The position numbers and the translations under genes were made by a program. A stretch of 64,000 nt of DNA, taken from the NCBI GenBank assembly GCA_019009955.1, contig CM032233.1, forward strand, positions 87,912,001 to 87,976,000, read 5' to 3'. This document shows, in pieces, positions 25,211 through 37,905 of the stretch. The first letter of the stretch is position 1; every line of letters begins with the position of its first letter. Origin of the DNA: Riptortus pedestris (lineage: Eukaryota; Arthropoda; Insecta; Hemiptera; Alydidae). The notes beneath the pieces are model-generated. The model worked only from the letters and a program-made list of their open reading frames with translations, did no database searches and was not told the DNA's origin.

Positions 25211-25839
25211 AAAAGTCCGTCACGCAGGGGCTGCGTTAACTATGCAGATTTCCCACGTGCGTCACGTATTTTCATTTATCTCAAAACTTAAAAGTTCAAT
25301 GAGAACAATATTTGGTATTTAAGCTTTAAATAATGTGCTTCATAACATAATAGAATATTGTTTATAAGAGATAAGTAGGAGTGGGGGTTTACTGAAGACT
25401 GGAAACTAAAAAATGCAAATATCTCACTTAATAATCAAGATAGTGAAAGAATGTACATAACAACATATATAGAACATTACATTTTCAATAAGATTGGTTC
25501 TATACAAATTTCGATCCGACGCATAATAACGGAGATATTAAGTATTTTCGAAATTCTCCTCCTCTAAACCCTCCCCCCCCTCCCCCTAGTCCGATTTCAG
25601 CCGTTAACGAACTTGATCTTTCTTTTTGTATAAAACGATTATATATCAAGTTTAGTAACGATAAGACAAAAATTGCAACCGCTAGAGCGGCAACAGACAA
25701 ATATACTTATATACAGTTGAACAGACCTCGTTTTCGCCATCTCCTAGGTAGGATCGATGGACATTTGAAGAAAAATTTCAAAAATCACGTCATGAGTACG
25801 ACCTCATAGCTGATTTCCCCTAACGGAAATCTGCTAAAA
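25211..25839 (+). mobile_element. HINE-like element, full length, one A module
   Basis: Close to the family pattern throughout: AAAAGTCCGTCACGCAGG, subterminal GCAGATTTCCC, A module with GAGTGGGGGTTTACTGAAG, C-rich tract (about 25572-25585), hairpin ACCGCTAGAGCGG, a short TA-like spacer only, tail, and palindrome with one mutated arm before CTGCTAAAA. Confidence 0.88.
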
Positions 25840-26467
25840 TGACTAATCTCACAAAAGGTCGGATTCTTAAATGCCAAGTTCTTTGTATCTGTAGGTAATA
25901 ACTATGTGGCTCGTGTTCTGAGAATGTCGGGTTTATTCAACGGAATAATATTCCGGAGGAGCGGTGTACATGTTAAGAATTGATGACGCATGCAACTAAT
26001 CAGGCATTCATGGCCAATCGAGACACGAGTTGGAATATATTCTTCTCTGGAAACAGCAACAAGTAGTACAGGTAAAATTCTTTGATCAACTACATGAAAT
26101 AGACAACTCTAATACAGCACACAATTATTTTACACTCATCTTCCTAGTTATGCAATCGGAGCCCAAAAAGTCCGAAATATATAATAGAAACATCTATTTC
26201 GTATATCCAATATGTGATTTTACATTGCATTACCCCCTAAAAATGGAGTGTAGGAACGGTTCTGATAATAAAATGCATCCTAAATGGAAGTGAATACCTA
26301 TTGTTAACTGTCTATAAAGAGTGTGAAATTATGGAAAAGAAATGTACAGCTCCTAGTGAAATAAGACATTTGGCCATCCCTTGCATTCATAGGCCTCTTA
26401 GACCTTTCGGAAGATTTCACTGAGCATATTTTCCTCAATGCTTTCACCAAATCACTTCTATAATATG
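25840..26467. other. Intergenic, nothing recognised
   Basis: Contains an 87-codon ORF (26030-26293) without any recognisable motif. Confidence 0.35.
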
Positions 26468-26906
26468 AAAAGTCCGTCACGCAGGGGCTGTGTAAACTAA
26501 CAGATTTCCCACGTGAAGCTATACAATAGAGAAATCTCCATACGAGAGCCAAACAGTTACGGCAAAGGGCCGAACTAGCTTTTGGCGGGAAATTCAAAAA
26601 TCTGTTATCGGCCCAAATTTAATAAAAATGCAAATATCTCGGTTAATATTCAAGATAGGGAATAAATGTATATAACAATATTTATAGTAAATTTAATTTG
26701 CAATAAGATTGATTCTGTACAATTATTTGATCCGACGTATAGTAACGGAGATATTTCGAATTTTCGAAAATCCTCCCTCTAAACCCCTCCTCCCACTGGT
26801 CCGATTTCAGCCGTTAACGAACTTGTTCTTTCGTTTTACATAAAACGACTTAATATCGAGTTTAGTGACGATCAAACAAAAATTGCGACCGCTAGAGCGG
26901 TAACAG

Positions 26907-26952
<46 letters not shown>

Positions 26953-27014
26953 CGAAAATTCCGACATGAGTACAACCTCAATAGCTGATTTCCCTTAAGG
27001 GAAATCTGCTAAAA
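26468..27014 (+). mobile_element. HINE-like element, subfamily C, full length, first of a tandem array
   Basis: AAAAGTCCGTCACGCAGG start, C-specific block (GAACTAGCTTTTGGCGGG), A module, intact hairpin, (TA)n at 26911-26951, shortened tail, exact palindrome and CTGCTAAAA. The next copy begins within the same A run, with no spacer. Confidence 0.87.
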
Positions 27015-27678
27015 ATCCGTCATACAGGGGCTTCTAAACTAAGCGAATTTCCCACGCACTGGTATATCATACTTTTGACCTCATCTCACCACATATTCTT
27101 TATTTATATATACAAAACCATTGAGTAGAAGGGTTATATGGGAGAGGGGTGTTATTGAGGGCTCAAAATAAGGTGCGAATTAGTCTATTAGTATTTGAGT
27201 TACGAAAAAATACTTAGAACAACAATTGTAGACCATCAATAGTTAAACAAGATTGGGTCTATAAAATTATACGATCCAACTCACAATAACGAATCTGCAT
27301 TTATCTCCCATAATAAAGGGCTCTTGTAAACAATATTTAGTATATAAGATTAAAATAAAATTGTTCATGATATAACAGCTTATTTCTAATATGACATGGC
27401 AGTTACTTCACATATGAGTGGGGGTTACTGAATTATGAAAACTAAAAAATGCAAATGTCTCCGACAGAGATTGAATATGTACAACAATATTTATAGTACA
27501 TTAATAAGATTGGTTCTGAACAATTTTTCGATCCGTCTTATATTAATGGAGATATTTCGAAATTCTTTCCATCTAAACCCCCCCCCTTCTCCCACTGGTC
27601 GGATTTCAGCCGTTAACGAACTTAATATTTATTTTTACATAAGACGTTTAAATGTCGAATTTGGTAACGATATAATAA
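27012..27678 (+). mobile_element. HINE-like element, B plus A modules, interrupted by the next copy
   Basis: Begins AAATCCGTCATACAGGGG immediately after the previous 3' end. B module (about 27060-27300), A module (about 27300-27640), then breaks at GTAACGATATAATAAAAA, where the family normally continues into TTGCGACC. The following copy starts in this A run, so it inserted here. Confidence 0.78.
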
Positions 27679-28226
27679 AAAAAGTCCGTCACGCAGGGGC
27701 TGCGTAAACTAAGCAGATTTCCCACGTGAAGTTTTACAATAGAGAAATCTGCCTAATAACAACTGTAGTAGTAAGAAACCTCTAAACCTAAAACATTATT
27801 TAGGGCGTAATAACCCAGTAGTTTCTAGCCCCAAAAAACAGTTAACCTAACCTCTAAACCTATTCACGAGGGACGAATAGTTATGGAAATGGCCGCCAGA
27901 GCTCTCGGCGGAAAGTCCGAACATAGTGACTACACGCAGAATACAAATGCAAATATCTCGGTTAATATTCAAGATACAGAATAAATGTATATAACATTAT
28001 TTATAGTAAATTTAATTTGCAATAAGATTGGTTCTATACAATTTTACGATCCGATGCATAATAACGGAGATATTTCGAATTTTTGAAAATCCCCCCCTCT
28101 AAACCCCCCCTCCCACTGGTCCGATTTCAGCCGTTAACGAACTTGATCTTCCTTTTTACATGAAACGATTAAATACCGAGTTTGGTGACGATTAAACAAA
28201 AATTGCGACCGCTAGAGTGTTAACAG

Positions 28227-28278
<52 letters not shown>

Positions 28279-28300
28279 TTTTGGACGAACCTCATTTTCT
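27679..28300 (+). mobile_element. HINE-like element, subfamily C, nested, 3' truncated
   Basis: Canonical start (AAAAGTCCGTCACGCAGG), C-specific block, A module, hairpin region and (TA)n at 28231-28275. The tail breaks after CCTCATTTTCT. It contains a 72-bp extra segment bounded by the direct repeat CCTCTAAACCTA (27779-27790 and 27851-27862). Confidence 0.78.
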
Positions 28301-28410
28301 ACCCCCCCCCCCCTCCTAATGGTTCGAAATCATTAATTAACGAACTTGACCTTTAGTTTTGCATGAAATGCTTATATATTGAGTTTAGATACGATAAAAC
28401 AACGTGTGTG

Positions 28411-28464
<54 letters not shown>

Positions 28465-28631
28465 TGTGTTTGTGTGTGTGTGTGGGTGAGTTCATATGTG
28501 CGCGCCTGTGTGTAATTTTCAATGGACCTCATATTCGTCAACTCCTGGTTAGGATCGAAGGACATTTTTCGAAAGTCAAATCATGAGTAAAACCTCAATA
28601 GGTGATTTCCTTTAAGGAGAATCTGCTAAAA
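28301..28631 (+). mobile_element. HINE-like 3' half with (TG)n
   Basis: C-rich tract, TTAACGAACTTGACC block, (TG)n at 28404-28484 in the microsatellite position, complete tail, slightly decayed palindrome and CTGCTAAAA at the end. The 5' half is missing. Confidence 0.8.
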
Positions 28632-29619
28632 GGAATCTAAGAAGATGAAAATTTCAACAAATATTATATATTTTCAAGGTAGAGTTTTCAGAGTAACTTT
28701 GGCATTGTCTTGTGAAAAGTTACTCTGAAATGGATCTGTCAAGGTGTCGGAAAGGACATTGGGTAAGAATTTGTGGGAGGAGGATGAAGTCTAAAACGTG
28801 GTACGCTTTCTAAATCCGGGGCATTCCCCAGTGGAGCTGCTTCTGAGATATCATTAGTTTATTAGGAACTTTCGCCATTTGGAATGTTAAAAACATATAC
28901 TGAATCTGAATTCGGCACTGGGTAAAACCAGCATTCTGGGGGACAATCACACCTGCTCATTAATATTGCAATCAAAACCTTGACTCTATGACAGGTGGCA
29001 CCTGCAATGTAAAGTTATAGGGGTTATAGTTATCCAGTTCCGACTGTTGTGAAATATATACCAGCTCCATTTTTAAATTTTTTTCCTGTCTATTTGGAGG
29101 GTTGGTGAGCATAAAACGCATTTGTCGAAGCTGACGAAATGCAGAAAATGTTGAAAATATAATCGAACATAACACAATAATTCATTATTTCTTCCAATTA
29201 TGAAATGGATAGAGCGAAATTTACATTCAGAGTAAGCATTGTAGTTCATCCTGAAAGTGGGAAGAATTCAGTCTCGTACACTTTAAACCAGTAACGGTCG
29301 AGATAACTTTCAAGTAGTCAGTTACCATGAACTTCTTGCTTTCTGCATTTAGTGCTTATAATATAGATACAATTCAGTTGATTTGCTATTTATTAAAGGT
29401 TGGTAATAATAATTACTAACCTTAAGTAAATAGCCTATGTTGAGTTAAACCAAAAAAATTAAATGTTAAATTAATGTTGCATATACGCCAGTGGCCATAA
29501 ATGGGTTCAGTGAACTAAGATCTATTAAGCCGAAAGCTTGTGTACTTGTTCAGCAAGCATTAACCTGAACCCTTTCAATATAATTCCAATAATTCGGGAT
29601 GGTTGTACACTGCGATTGG

Positions 29620-29685
<66 letters not shown>

Positions 29686-30051
29686 TATGAGAAAAGGAAT
29701 TTCAGGCCGATCAACATTTAACAATGATATTAATTATTTATTATAATACAGTAAAAATTTGAAAATCATAACCAATTTTAAATATTTAAACAAAAACATT
29801 TTTATACATAAAAATATATTCTAAACCCAATTTATTATTGGATTTTTTAAACACATGATAACATATGCTAACTAAAAAATAAAGAATTTATGATTTGTTT
29901 TCTAATGTAACCCTGCACCCCTCCTCCCCTGTAACTGTGTGATACTGCCTACCACAAATATTTAGTGATACTAGAGCAAAATATCGGTCAAGTATTAAGT
30001 ACAGATATTCCAAAGATGGAGGGTATGTTTTCCTAACACTACAAAAAGTCA
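28632..30051. other. Intergenic with one long (TA)n
   Basis: (TA)n at 29622-29684 not flanked by HINE-like sequence. No coding pattern or element ends recognised in the rest. Confidence 0.45.
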
Positions 30052-30829
30052 CGTAGAAGCTGCGTTAACTAAGAAGATTTCCCACATCTCAAAAAGTAAA
30101 TGTTAGATGAGAACAAAATTTTGTATTTAGGCCTCAATGAAAGTGCTGTATAATATAACAGCTTACTGTTAATACGACTTGACTAGGAATCGGTGTTTAC
30201 TCAAGGGCAAAATTGAAAAATGTGACATCTCCCTTTAATAATCAATATAGTGAAAATACGAACACAATTTTCAATAAGAATGGTTCTAAACAATTTTTCA
30301 TAATAAGGGGGATATTAAGAATTTTCAAAATTCTCTCCCTCTAAACCCCCTCCCCCTGGCCGGCTTTTAGCGAACTTGATCTTCGTTGTTACATAAAACG
30401 TTTAAATACCGACTTTGGTAAGGATCAGACAAAAATTGCGACCGCTAGTCATCATGTGTGTGTGTGTGTGTGTGTGTGTCTATATATATAAACTGCTCAA
30501 AAATGAATAGGGATATTGGTTTTTTTCTCTTACCCTTTTAATTTTAATTAAATCGACCTTAATTAAATTACTTTTTATGGGGGAGAAAGACAATAATTTC
30601 TAATAAATATTAATGATATTTATAATTTAAAAAAAAAAGCTAGGCCCCATAAATACCACAAAACAGCAATATCCCTATTCATTTTTGAGCAGAATATAAA
30701 AAATTTTGAACGGATCTTATTTTCGTCATCTACTAGGTAGGATTGATGAACATTTGATGAAATTTATCAAAAATTGCGTCATGAGTTCGACCTCAATAGC
30801 TGATTTCCCTCGAGGGAAATCTGCTAAAA
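30052..30829 (+). mobile_element. HINE-like element interrupted by a 200-bp MITE
   Basis: Diverged 5' end (AAAAGTCACGTAGAAGCTGC), A module, C-rich tract, GCGACCGCTAG, then (TG)n (30455-30479) with a short TA run into which a MITE (30493-30692) is inserted. Tail and palindrome (GATTTCCCTCGAGGGAAATC, changed in the centre but still pairing) end in CTGCTAAAA. Confidence 0.82.
30493..30692. mobile_element. 200-bp MITE with perfect 26-bp TIRs
   Basis: Starts CTGCTCAAAAATGAATAGGG; the last 26 bp are its exact inverted copy. The interior is AT-rich with no ORF. It sits in the TA-rich microsatellite of a HINE-like copy. The TA surroundings suggest a Tc1/mariner-type target, but the duplication cannot be proven within a TA run. 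Confidence 0.88.
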
Positions 30830-32128
30830 AAAATGTAATCAAGTACAATTATAATAGTGATAATAACATTATTTCCGCATGTGTGCGCAAGAAAAGGAAA
30901 AGAGATTAGGTGTGGCAAGGAAAGGAAGGAGTGCAAGGCCATCGGCTCTACAAAGCAATGACTCACTTGCTTCAGGTTCATTACATTCAAACCCTATTCC
31001 TTGTTTCCATTCACCCACCTCAGCCCATCAATCCCTCTAACAAGTGTATCCACTAACCCACCACGTCTCATACACAAATCTAATCTTACTTCTGATCAAA
31101 GAAATATGATGTGGACAGCACATGACTCCCTGGAACTCATATAAAATTAAATATACAAAATGGCTTGCTGTACTTCAATTAAAGAATTTCATTAGAAAGT
31201 GACATACGTTATCGCCGTTCCAAATTATCGGATAGAAAAATTTCGTAGAACATAATTTATAGGTTTTTTTTTTTTATGTTGAACAATTAAGGCTCATTAC
31301 AAAGCTTTTGTATCTGTAATAGCTACGGAGAAATTTGCAATTTTTTTTATTCTACGTATTCTGGACCCAATATTATTTATATATTCTTGCAATTTTATGG
31401 CAAGGGCCTCCAATAAAAAACATTCATTTCGGTGCAAACTATATTGCAACTGACCTACATGTTTCGTGGCTTATTAGCCACCTCTTCAGGGGTATCCCTT
31501 TTTTAAACAAATTATTTAATAACATTAATTTAACATAATTAATAATTCTTTTGCTATATATTGTATTAGTAGGTGCATACATATATGATATATTTATTAA
31601 ATCTAAATATAAATTGCTACTTATATTTCTGAAGTGCTCGTTTACCTTTTACATTACGTTGCGACTGTCCTCACAGAGGAGGTAGATGGTACTCAGGGGT
31701 TTCCGAGGTAGGTTAAGTCAGCCGACTAAAAATCGATTATTTACAAGTCAATCTTGAACTCGATTATTTCGCGTCATAATTTAAAATCGATTAATTTAAG
31801 ATAATATGTTATAGAATATATGATTGAGGTATTTGATTTCCATTTTTTTCTTTACTGCCCATTTTCTATTTTTTATTACGTGAACGTTCTCTTTTATTTT
31901 ACGTTTAGTATTATTTATTTCTTTATCAATTATTTGAACTTTTTCAAAATTGAAGGTGTGTTTCCTGGAGACAGAATGATCCGTCAAAGCAGTTTAATTT
32001 TCATTATTGTCTATACTTTTTATGTGTTGCTTTAACCTTTTATTCAGCAGCTTTACACCCAGTATAAATCTTTTGTAACCATGTTCAATTAACCAATAAT
32101 AAAAATAACTTATGTTGTTAAGTATAAC
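30830..32128. other. Intergenic with one dispersed retroelement-like segment
   Basis: About 31365-31500 carries, on the minus strand, CTGAAGAGGTGGC, then AAGCCACGAAACATGTAGG and TTGGGTCCAGAAT. This matches 61940-62120 in the opposite orientation. No coding region is recognised. Confidence 0.5.
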
Positions 32129-32148
32129 TTCAGCAGATTTCTCTTAAG

Positions 32149-32204
<56 letters not shown>

Positions 32205-32705
32205 CTGTTAAAGTTCTAGAGGTCCCAATTTTTGTCTGGTTTTGCATTGTCACCAAACTCGATATTTAAACGTTGTAAAACTTAAAAACGAAAATCAAGT
32301 TCGTTAACGGCTAAAATTAGACCAGTTTAGAGGAGGTAGGGTTTAGAGGGGAGGGGGAATTCCTAAAATTCTTAATAACTCCGTTATCTTGCGTCGGATC
32401 TAAACTTTGTATGAAACCAATCTTTTTGGAAATGTAATGTTCTATAAAACGAACGGTTTTTCAATATCATGATTATTAACCGAGATATTTGCATTATTAG
32501 TTTTCATCCTTCAGTAAACCTTCAATCCTACTCATGTAATATTAACAAAAAGCTGTTATAATGTGAAACACTTTATTTGAAGTCTAAATACCAAATATTG
32601 TTCTCATTAAACTTAAACTTAATTAAACGTTTTGAGATAAATGCATATATGTGATGCTCGTGGGAAATCTACATAGTTAACGCAGCCCCTGCGTGACGGA
32701 CTTTT
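32129..32705 (-). mobile_element. HINE-like element, tail shortened
   Basis: The left end has AGCAGATTTCTCTTAAGG and jumps straight to (TA)n (32151-32200), so nearly the whole tail is deleted. Then hairpin remnant, G-rich tract, A module and the 5' end GCGTGACGGACTTTT. Confidence 0.8.
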
Positions 32706-33555
32706 ATTTCTTGTTGTTGCTAGGTGAAAAAAAAAAAACACAAATAAAAAGAAAAATATAAAAAAAGTAACAATAACAAATTACACACCAACTATTAAAA
32801 CAGGAAAAGTTAAAAATGCGAAACAAAGGACACAACGCAAAAAACAAATCGAATAATCAACGAAACATTAAATTCAAAAACAAAAAATATCTTATAAAAT
32901 AACCAGATAATAAAAACTACTATGAGTTATAAATTTGAAAATCAATTTTACGATCCCGATTGCTAAAATTAAAAATATTAAAATGAAAAGTTAAAAATTA
33001 ATATGCACATGAATAAAATTGTTATATTACGAAAACGTTTCTAAAACCTTGCACAAACATTCGCAATACATGTTTCTCTGGAATAGGAAGAGGGTGAGTA
33101 TTAAATGAGCTTGTATATAACGATCTTGTTTTAAATATGCTAACTAAATGTTCAGGTGTGTACTTCTGTAGACAGATTGGAAGGTAGGTGTTTTATAGAG
33201 GCTTTAGAGAAGAGATCAAATTCAAAATCGTAAATATATCAGTTAAACATCAGCGTAGTATTGAAAACTGTTTTATAACCAATCTTACAATGTACTTCAA
33301 TTGCTGTTGGGAGAGATTATGATTCCCGACATAGCATGTTCACGTCCCGGGGATGATTGCGAAAGAGAGCAATAGCGTAGAAGGGATATAAAACCAAGAA
33401 TAGTCGAAGAAACTACATGTTTCTGTATTCTGAAGTAAGCTTTTATCTTTAAAAGTCTCTTAAACAACAAAGGAGGAAACTTACGAAATGGCGATTACAC
33501 GAACAGATATGTATAGCAAGCAATAGGATGGTGGAGTCACCAAGGAAAGCAAGAC
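32706..33555. other. Intergenic, A-rich then mixed
   Basis: A-rich sequence to about 33060. Nothing recognised to 33555. Confidence 0.4.
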
Positions 33556-33845
33556 TAAGGAAAAGACTTTTGGTATAAGAACACAGACGGAGAATTAGAG
33601 GCAACGCCTAACAAATAAGGGTGGGGGTTGGTGGGCCACATAAAAGGAATGGAACTCATTGTGGATGCCAAAACATCTAGTTTGACGAAGTCCTGTGAGG
33701 AGGAGAGGCAGACCAAGACTGAGGTGGCTGCATGCACTTAAGGTGCCAATGAGCTCACAAGTGGGCGGCAAAGATACTGAACATGGTTTAAGATAGTCCT
33801 AGAAACTCAGGACCTACATAAACTTAAGTGCCTAGCTGTAAGTTG
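33556..33845 (+). pseudogene. Non-LTR retrotransposon ORF2 C-terminal remnant
   Basis: One frame reads LVGHIKGMELIVDAK (from 33627) and, after a frame change, PVRRRGRPRLRWLHALK (33692-33742). This matches the WxGHVxRM ... RRxGRPRxRWxD signature downstream of the reverse transcriptase in many arthropod non-LTR elements. An in-frame stop precedes the first motif and stops follow the second. No endonuclease or palm domain is nearby. The exact clade is not determinable. Confidence 0.75.
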
Positions 33846-33909
33846 TATAACTAATCTTCTTGCATAATTTGTAAAACTGTATTTATAATTCTACGTAGTA
33901 TACTACTGG

Positions 33910-33956
<47 letters not shown>

Positions 33957-34798
33957 TTAATCGCATAATTTATTTACATATCGGGTTTACCAAACGCCTG
34001 TTTACAAAACATGTAGCTTTCATAACAAATAATGAATTCTTATTTAGCGTGCATGGTCAGGTATCATGTCCATCATGACTATCAAATTAGCTTAGAGTGG
34101 AAATGTAAATAAATATTTAAGTGGAAGATAACTTTTATGAAATTTAATAATAGAGCTGATAAAGCTGCATTAGTGACATTGTTTACTGGAATAAATGCTC
34201 ACACACTTTCATGCTTTAATCGCAATAATTGTCGAGAATATTTACATTCTGAAATTAACTGTTTACGTATTATTATTACATACGCAATAAACCATCTCCT
34301 ATATGCAGCTGGTTAGTTAATGAAAATAAATAATTATTTTTTAAAGTCTAAGTTCATTTGGACAGAAAAGTACTAATCTATGAGCTATGGAGTCACCCGA
34401 AGTGCTATTTTCGTAAAACTCTTATCAGTGCTCTAGGAACGTCGCGCACTGAAATTATCACTGACGCAATTACACGTGCCTAACTTTTTTGCTAACCTCA
34501 ACAAAGTCACCCCAACCTACTAATGGGCTGAACATGTGTACAGGGACTCTGATTTTTTTATGTTTGAATCGTTTTAGGAGGGCCGCGAAGATATGGGCAA
34601 TAACACCAACACGTGGCGACCCTCAAGCCTGAATAAGTTACAGGTACCTCAAGGGAACTCCTTGAAGGACTTGCGAGTGTCTGCCATTTCTCACGGCTCC
34701 AGTGCAAGACCCACAATTACTTGGTCCTACGGCTGGCATACCATATAGTATCTTCTTGGGCAGTCTATTTCTTCTAACCGAACAACACAGTCTGCCCT
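33846..34798. other. Intergenic with (TA)n
   Basis: (TA)n at 33913-33954. 34560-34790 is more GC-balanced but has no recognised coding pattern. Confidence 0.4.
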
Positions 34799-34866
34799 AT
34801 TAGCAGATTTCCCTTAGGGGAAATAAGCTATGAGGTCGTAATGATAACGCGATTTTTGAAAGATAT
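34799..34866 (-). mobile_element. HINE-like 3' end fragment
   Basis: ATTAGCAGATTTCCCTTAGG and the first 50 bp of tail, then unrelated sequence. Confidence 0.7.
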
Positions 34867-35011
34867 GTTCTTTGGCCAAAAGTCCTGAGTGAAAATTAGT
34901 CTGGTAGCCCCTCAGTATACTTTCATTCCTCACAATTAACCTCCGACCTAAGACAGTATCTTATACTTTGTGGAAAGAAGTACTATCCCCCTTTATATTT
35001 TATACTATTTC

Positions 35012-35579
35012 CTGATTTCCCTTAAAGGAAATCAGCTATTGAGCTCGTACTAATGATGCGATTTATATTATTATTATTTGTTATTATTATATGTTATTAT
35101 TGTTATATATATTTATATAAATATGGGTATTTGTCTGTTTACGCTCTAGCGGACGCAATTTGGTTTAATCGTTACCAAAATCGATTTTAGTCGTGTTATG
35201 AAAAAGAAAGATCAAGTTCGTTAATGGGAGTGGGGGATTTTGAAAATTCAAAGTATCTTCGTTATTATGAGTCGGGTGGAAAAATTGTATGGAACCTATT
35301 TTATTGCAAATGTAATGTACTATAAATGTTGTTATGTACTTTTTTTGTCAGAATATTGATTATTAACTGAGATATTTGCATTTTTTAGTTTTCGACCTTC
35401 ACTAAACCCTCACTCCCATTAATGTCATATTAACATATTATGAAGCAGATTATTCGAAGCCTAAATGCCAAATATTGTTCTCATTGAAATTTTACGTTTT
35501 GGAGTAAATGCAAATTTTGAGGTGGCGCACGCGATAAATCTGCTTAGTTTTTACGGTGCCCCTGTGTAACAGACTTTTC
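35012..35579 (-). mobile_element. HINE-like element, shortened tail
   Basis: Palindrome (GATTTCCCTTAAAGGAAATC) and the first 30 bp of tail, an ATT-rich stretch in place of the TA array, hairpin remnant, A module and a decayed 5' end (GTGTAACAGACTTTT). Confidence 0.75.
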
Positions 35580-36844
35580 TTTTTATAAATAATTAAAAGT
35601 CCGCTCCTCCATCTTTCTCAGGAATTTTTTCCTTAGTCCGAATATCCTATTTCGGGAAGAAATGTCATCAGGAACAGGATTTAATGTTAATCATTTCTTG
35701 TTCATTAGAAGCTCCTCATGGGCCCATCCGAGGATTTAAAATTTTCAACCATTATTATTGTTCATGGATATCTAAGAACCAGTCATTCCGGTTTGCTTAT
35801 TTTTATTGAGGTGAGTATTCATTCCCCAAGCACAACCCATTTCTTTCATCCAGGCTTCCGACTGGGAGAGATTGTGGTACTACCAGCCATAGGGCTATCA
35901 ATACTACACACAATTAAACACCTTCTATGAAAGCTATAGTATATCTTAGGTATAATTTAACACTTACCCAAAAGAATCTGTTCGGATTTATGATATAATA
36001 ATATGTCTATGTGTGACAGCACTTCACACTTTTTAAGGTGAAATTTAACCTGCACATGATACAAGTACTCATTTAATAACATAATCGCAACACAACTGGG
36101 AATGGGGTCTTAGTGAATTACTACTTTAAAAAAACCGTTATACTCGAGCTAGAACAAAATATATATAATAATTAAAGGGAATACACAGATACTTAGAATT
36201 AATCAGATAAAATGGTGGGATGCTATGTCGCCTTGTCAGAGTTTGCCCTTCCATCGACCACGAAACGTTAAAATACAAAGTTTGATATTAATGAAATAAA
36301 CATTACTGACTCTACGACCCATGAAAGGACCCAATTTACGCCAAGTACGTGCAGTTGGTAAACATATGAAACCAGAAGTTCAAATATCCCGCCAGAAAGA
36401 CAACCTTAGTAGATAGTTTCCGTTAAGGGAAATATTCTAATAGCTAAAGGAAAAATAATATTTAATAAGAAATGTGCGTGTCATGATACCTTGGCAAACG
36501 ATAGCTGAAAGTGTTCTACTCGAAGGGACAGGTCCGACTGAGGAAGTCTGTCATAATGGTGAGGAAGGCCATTGGAAGGGGTGGAGTAATAGCGGTGGGG
36601 ACTTCAAAGAATGGATTCTGGGGTCATAAGAATTACCAAGGCCAAGGAATACGTAAACTGATTTTGAAGAATTCCAAAGGATGAAGTGACCATAAAACGT
36701 TTCCTTTTAAGCTATTAGATTAAATACTGTTTCAGATATTACAAACATATTTTGAAATATGTGAAATTGCTCCTAATTTATTTATTATAAACGATTTCCT
36801 CCTTGCAGGTAGAGGAAAAATGGTCACACTTCTACAGTAGTAAT
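35580..36844. other. Intergenic with one small HINE-like scrap
   Basis: 36395-36440 resembles a decayed HINE-like 3' end (TTTCCGTTAAGGGAAAT, plus strand). The 70-codon ORF at 35718-35930 has no recognisable motif. Confidence 0.4.
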
Positions 36845-37650
36845 TTTTAGGAGATTTCCCTTATGGGATATCAGCTATTGGGGTTGTACTTATGACTCGA
36901 TTTTCGAAAAAGTCTTCAAATATTCATCGAACCTACCGCCCTAAATGAAGTCCGTTCAAAGTATATATATTTGTCTGTTACCGCTCTAGCGGTGGCAATA
37001 TTTGTCATATAGTTACCAAACTCGATATATAATCGTTTTATGTAAAAATAAAATTAAGTTCGTTAACTGCTACAATCGGACCAGTCAGAGGGGGGGAGGG
37101 GGGTTTAGAGGGAGGGAATATTGAAAATTCTAAATGTTTTCGTTATTAACCAAGATATATGGATTTGTTCAGTTTTCGGCTTTAAGTAGACCCCTACTCC
37201 TCCTACTCATGTCAATTAACAATAAGCTGTTATGTCATGAACCACATCCTTCCAAGGTCAAATACCAAATATGGTTTTCATTAAACTTTTACTTTGTGAG
37301 ATACATTCAAATATGTTGTAATGACGTCATCAATTAAGAGTTTTCGTTCTGTATTGGTAAATGTTTGTTTTATCAATACCATACTCTTTATTTCAGTCAA
37401 CATTAAAGATCGTATTTGCTATTGGCTGAAATGGAGGGCGGAAAGTGAGTGTTTAGAGAGGGGGAATTCAAAACATTTCCGTTATAATGAGTTGGATAGT
37501 AAATCGTTATATAACCAATCTTGTTAAGCTACTGATATTCTACAATTGTTGTTCTATGAATGCTTTTGTAACTCAAGTATTCAGCGAGTTATTCTATTCC
37601 GGCTTTCCTGATTTTAGCCTTCAGTAACCCCTTCCCTCTACTCATCGGTT
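36845..37650 (-). mobile_element. HINE-like element, A and B modules, 5' end missing
   Basis: Tail, short TA spacer, intact hairpin (ACCGCTCTAGCGGT), G-rich tract, A module, then B module up to CTACTCATCGGTTAT. There the tail of another copy begins, so the 5' terminus is lost. Confidence 0.75.
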
Positions 37651-37771
37651 ATTAGCAGACTTCCCTTAACGGAAATCAGCTATTGAGGTCGTACTCATGA
37701 CGCGATTTTCGAAAAATGTATTCAAATGTCCATCTATCCTACCCAGGAGATGACGAAAATGAGGTCCTTTC

Positions 37772-37825
<54 letters not shown>

Positions 37826-37905
37826 CTGTTAACTAGCGGTCGCAATTTTTGTTTGATCGTAACCAAACTCGATATTTAATCGATTTATGTAAAAAGATAG
37901 AATAA
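37651..37905 (-). mobile_element. HINE-like 3' half abutting the previous copy
   Basis: ATTAGCAGACTTCCC, full tail, (TA)n at 37777-37821, hairpin remnant and the TCGATATTTAATCG block, ending at about 37905. It lies directly at a break in the previous element. Confidence 0.78.
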
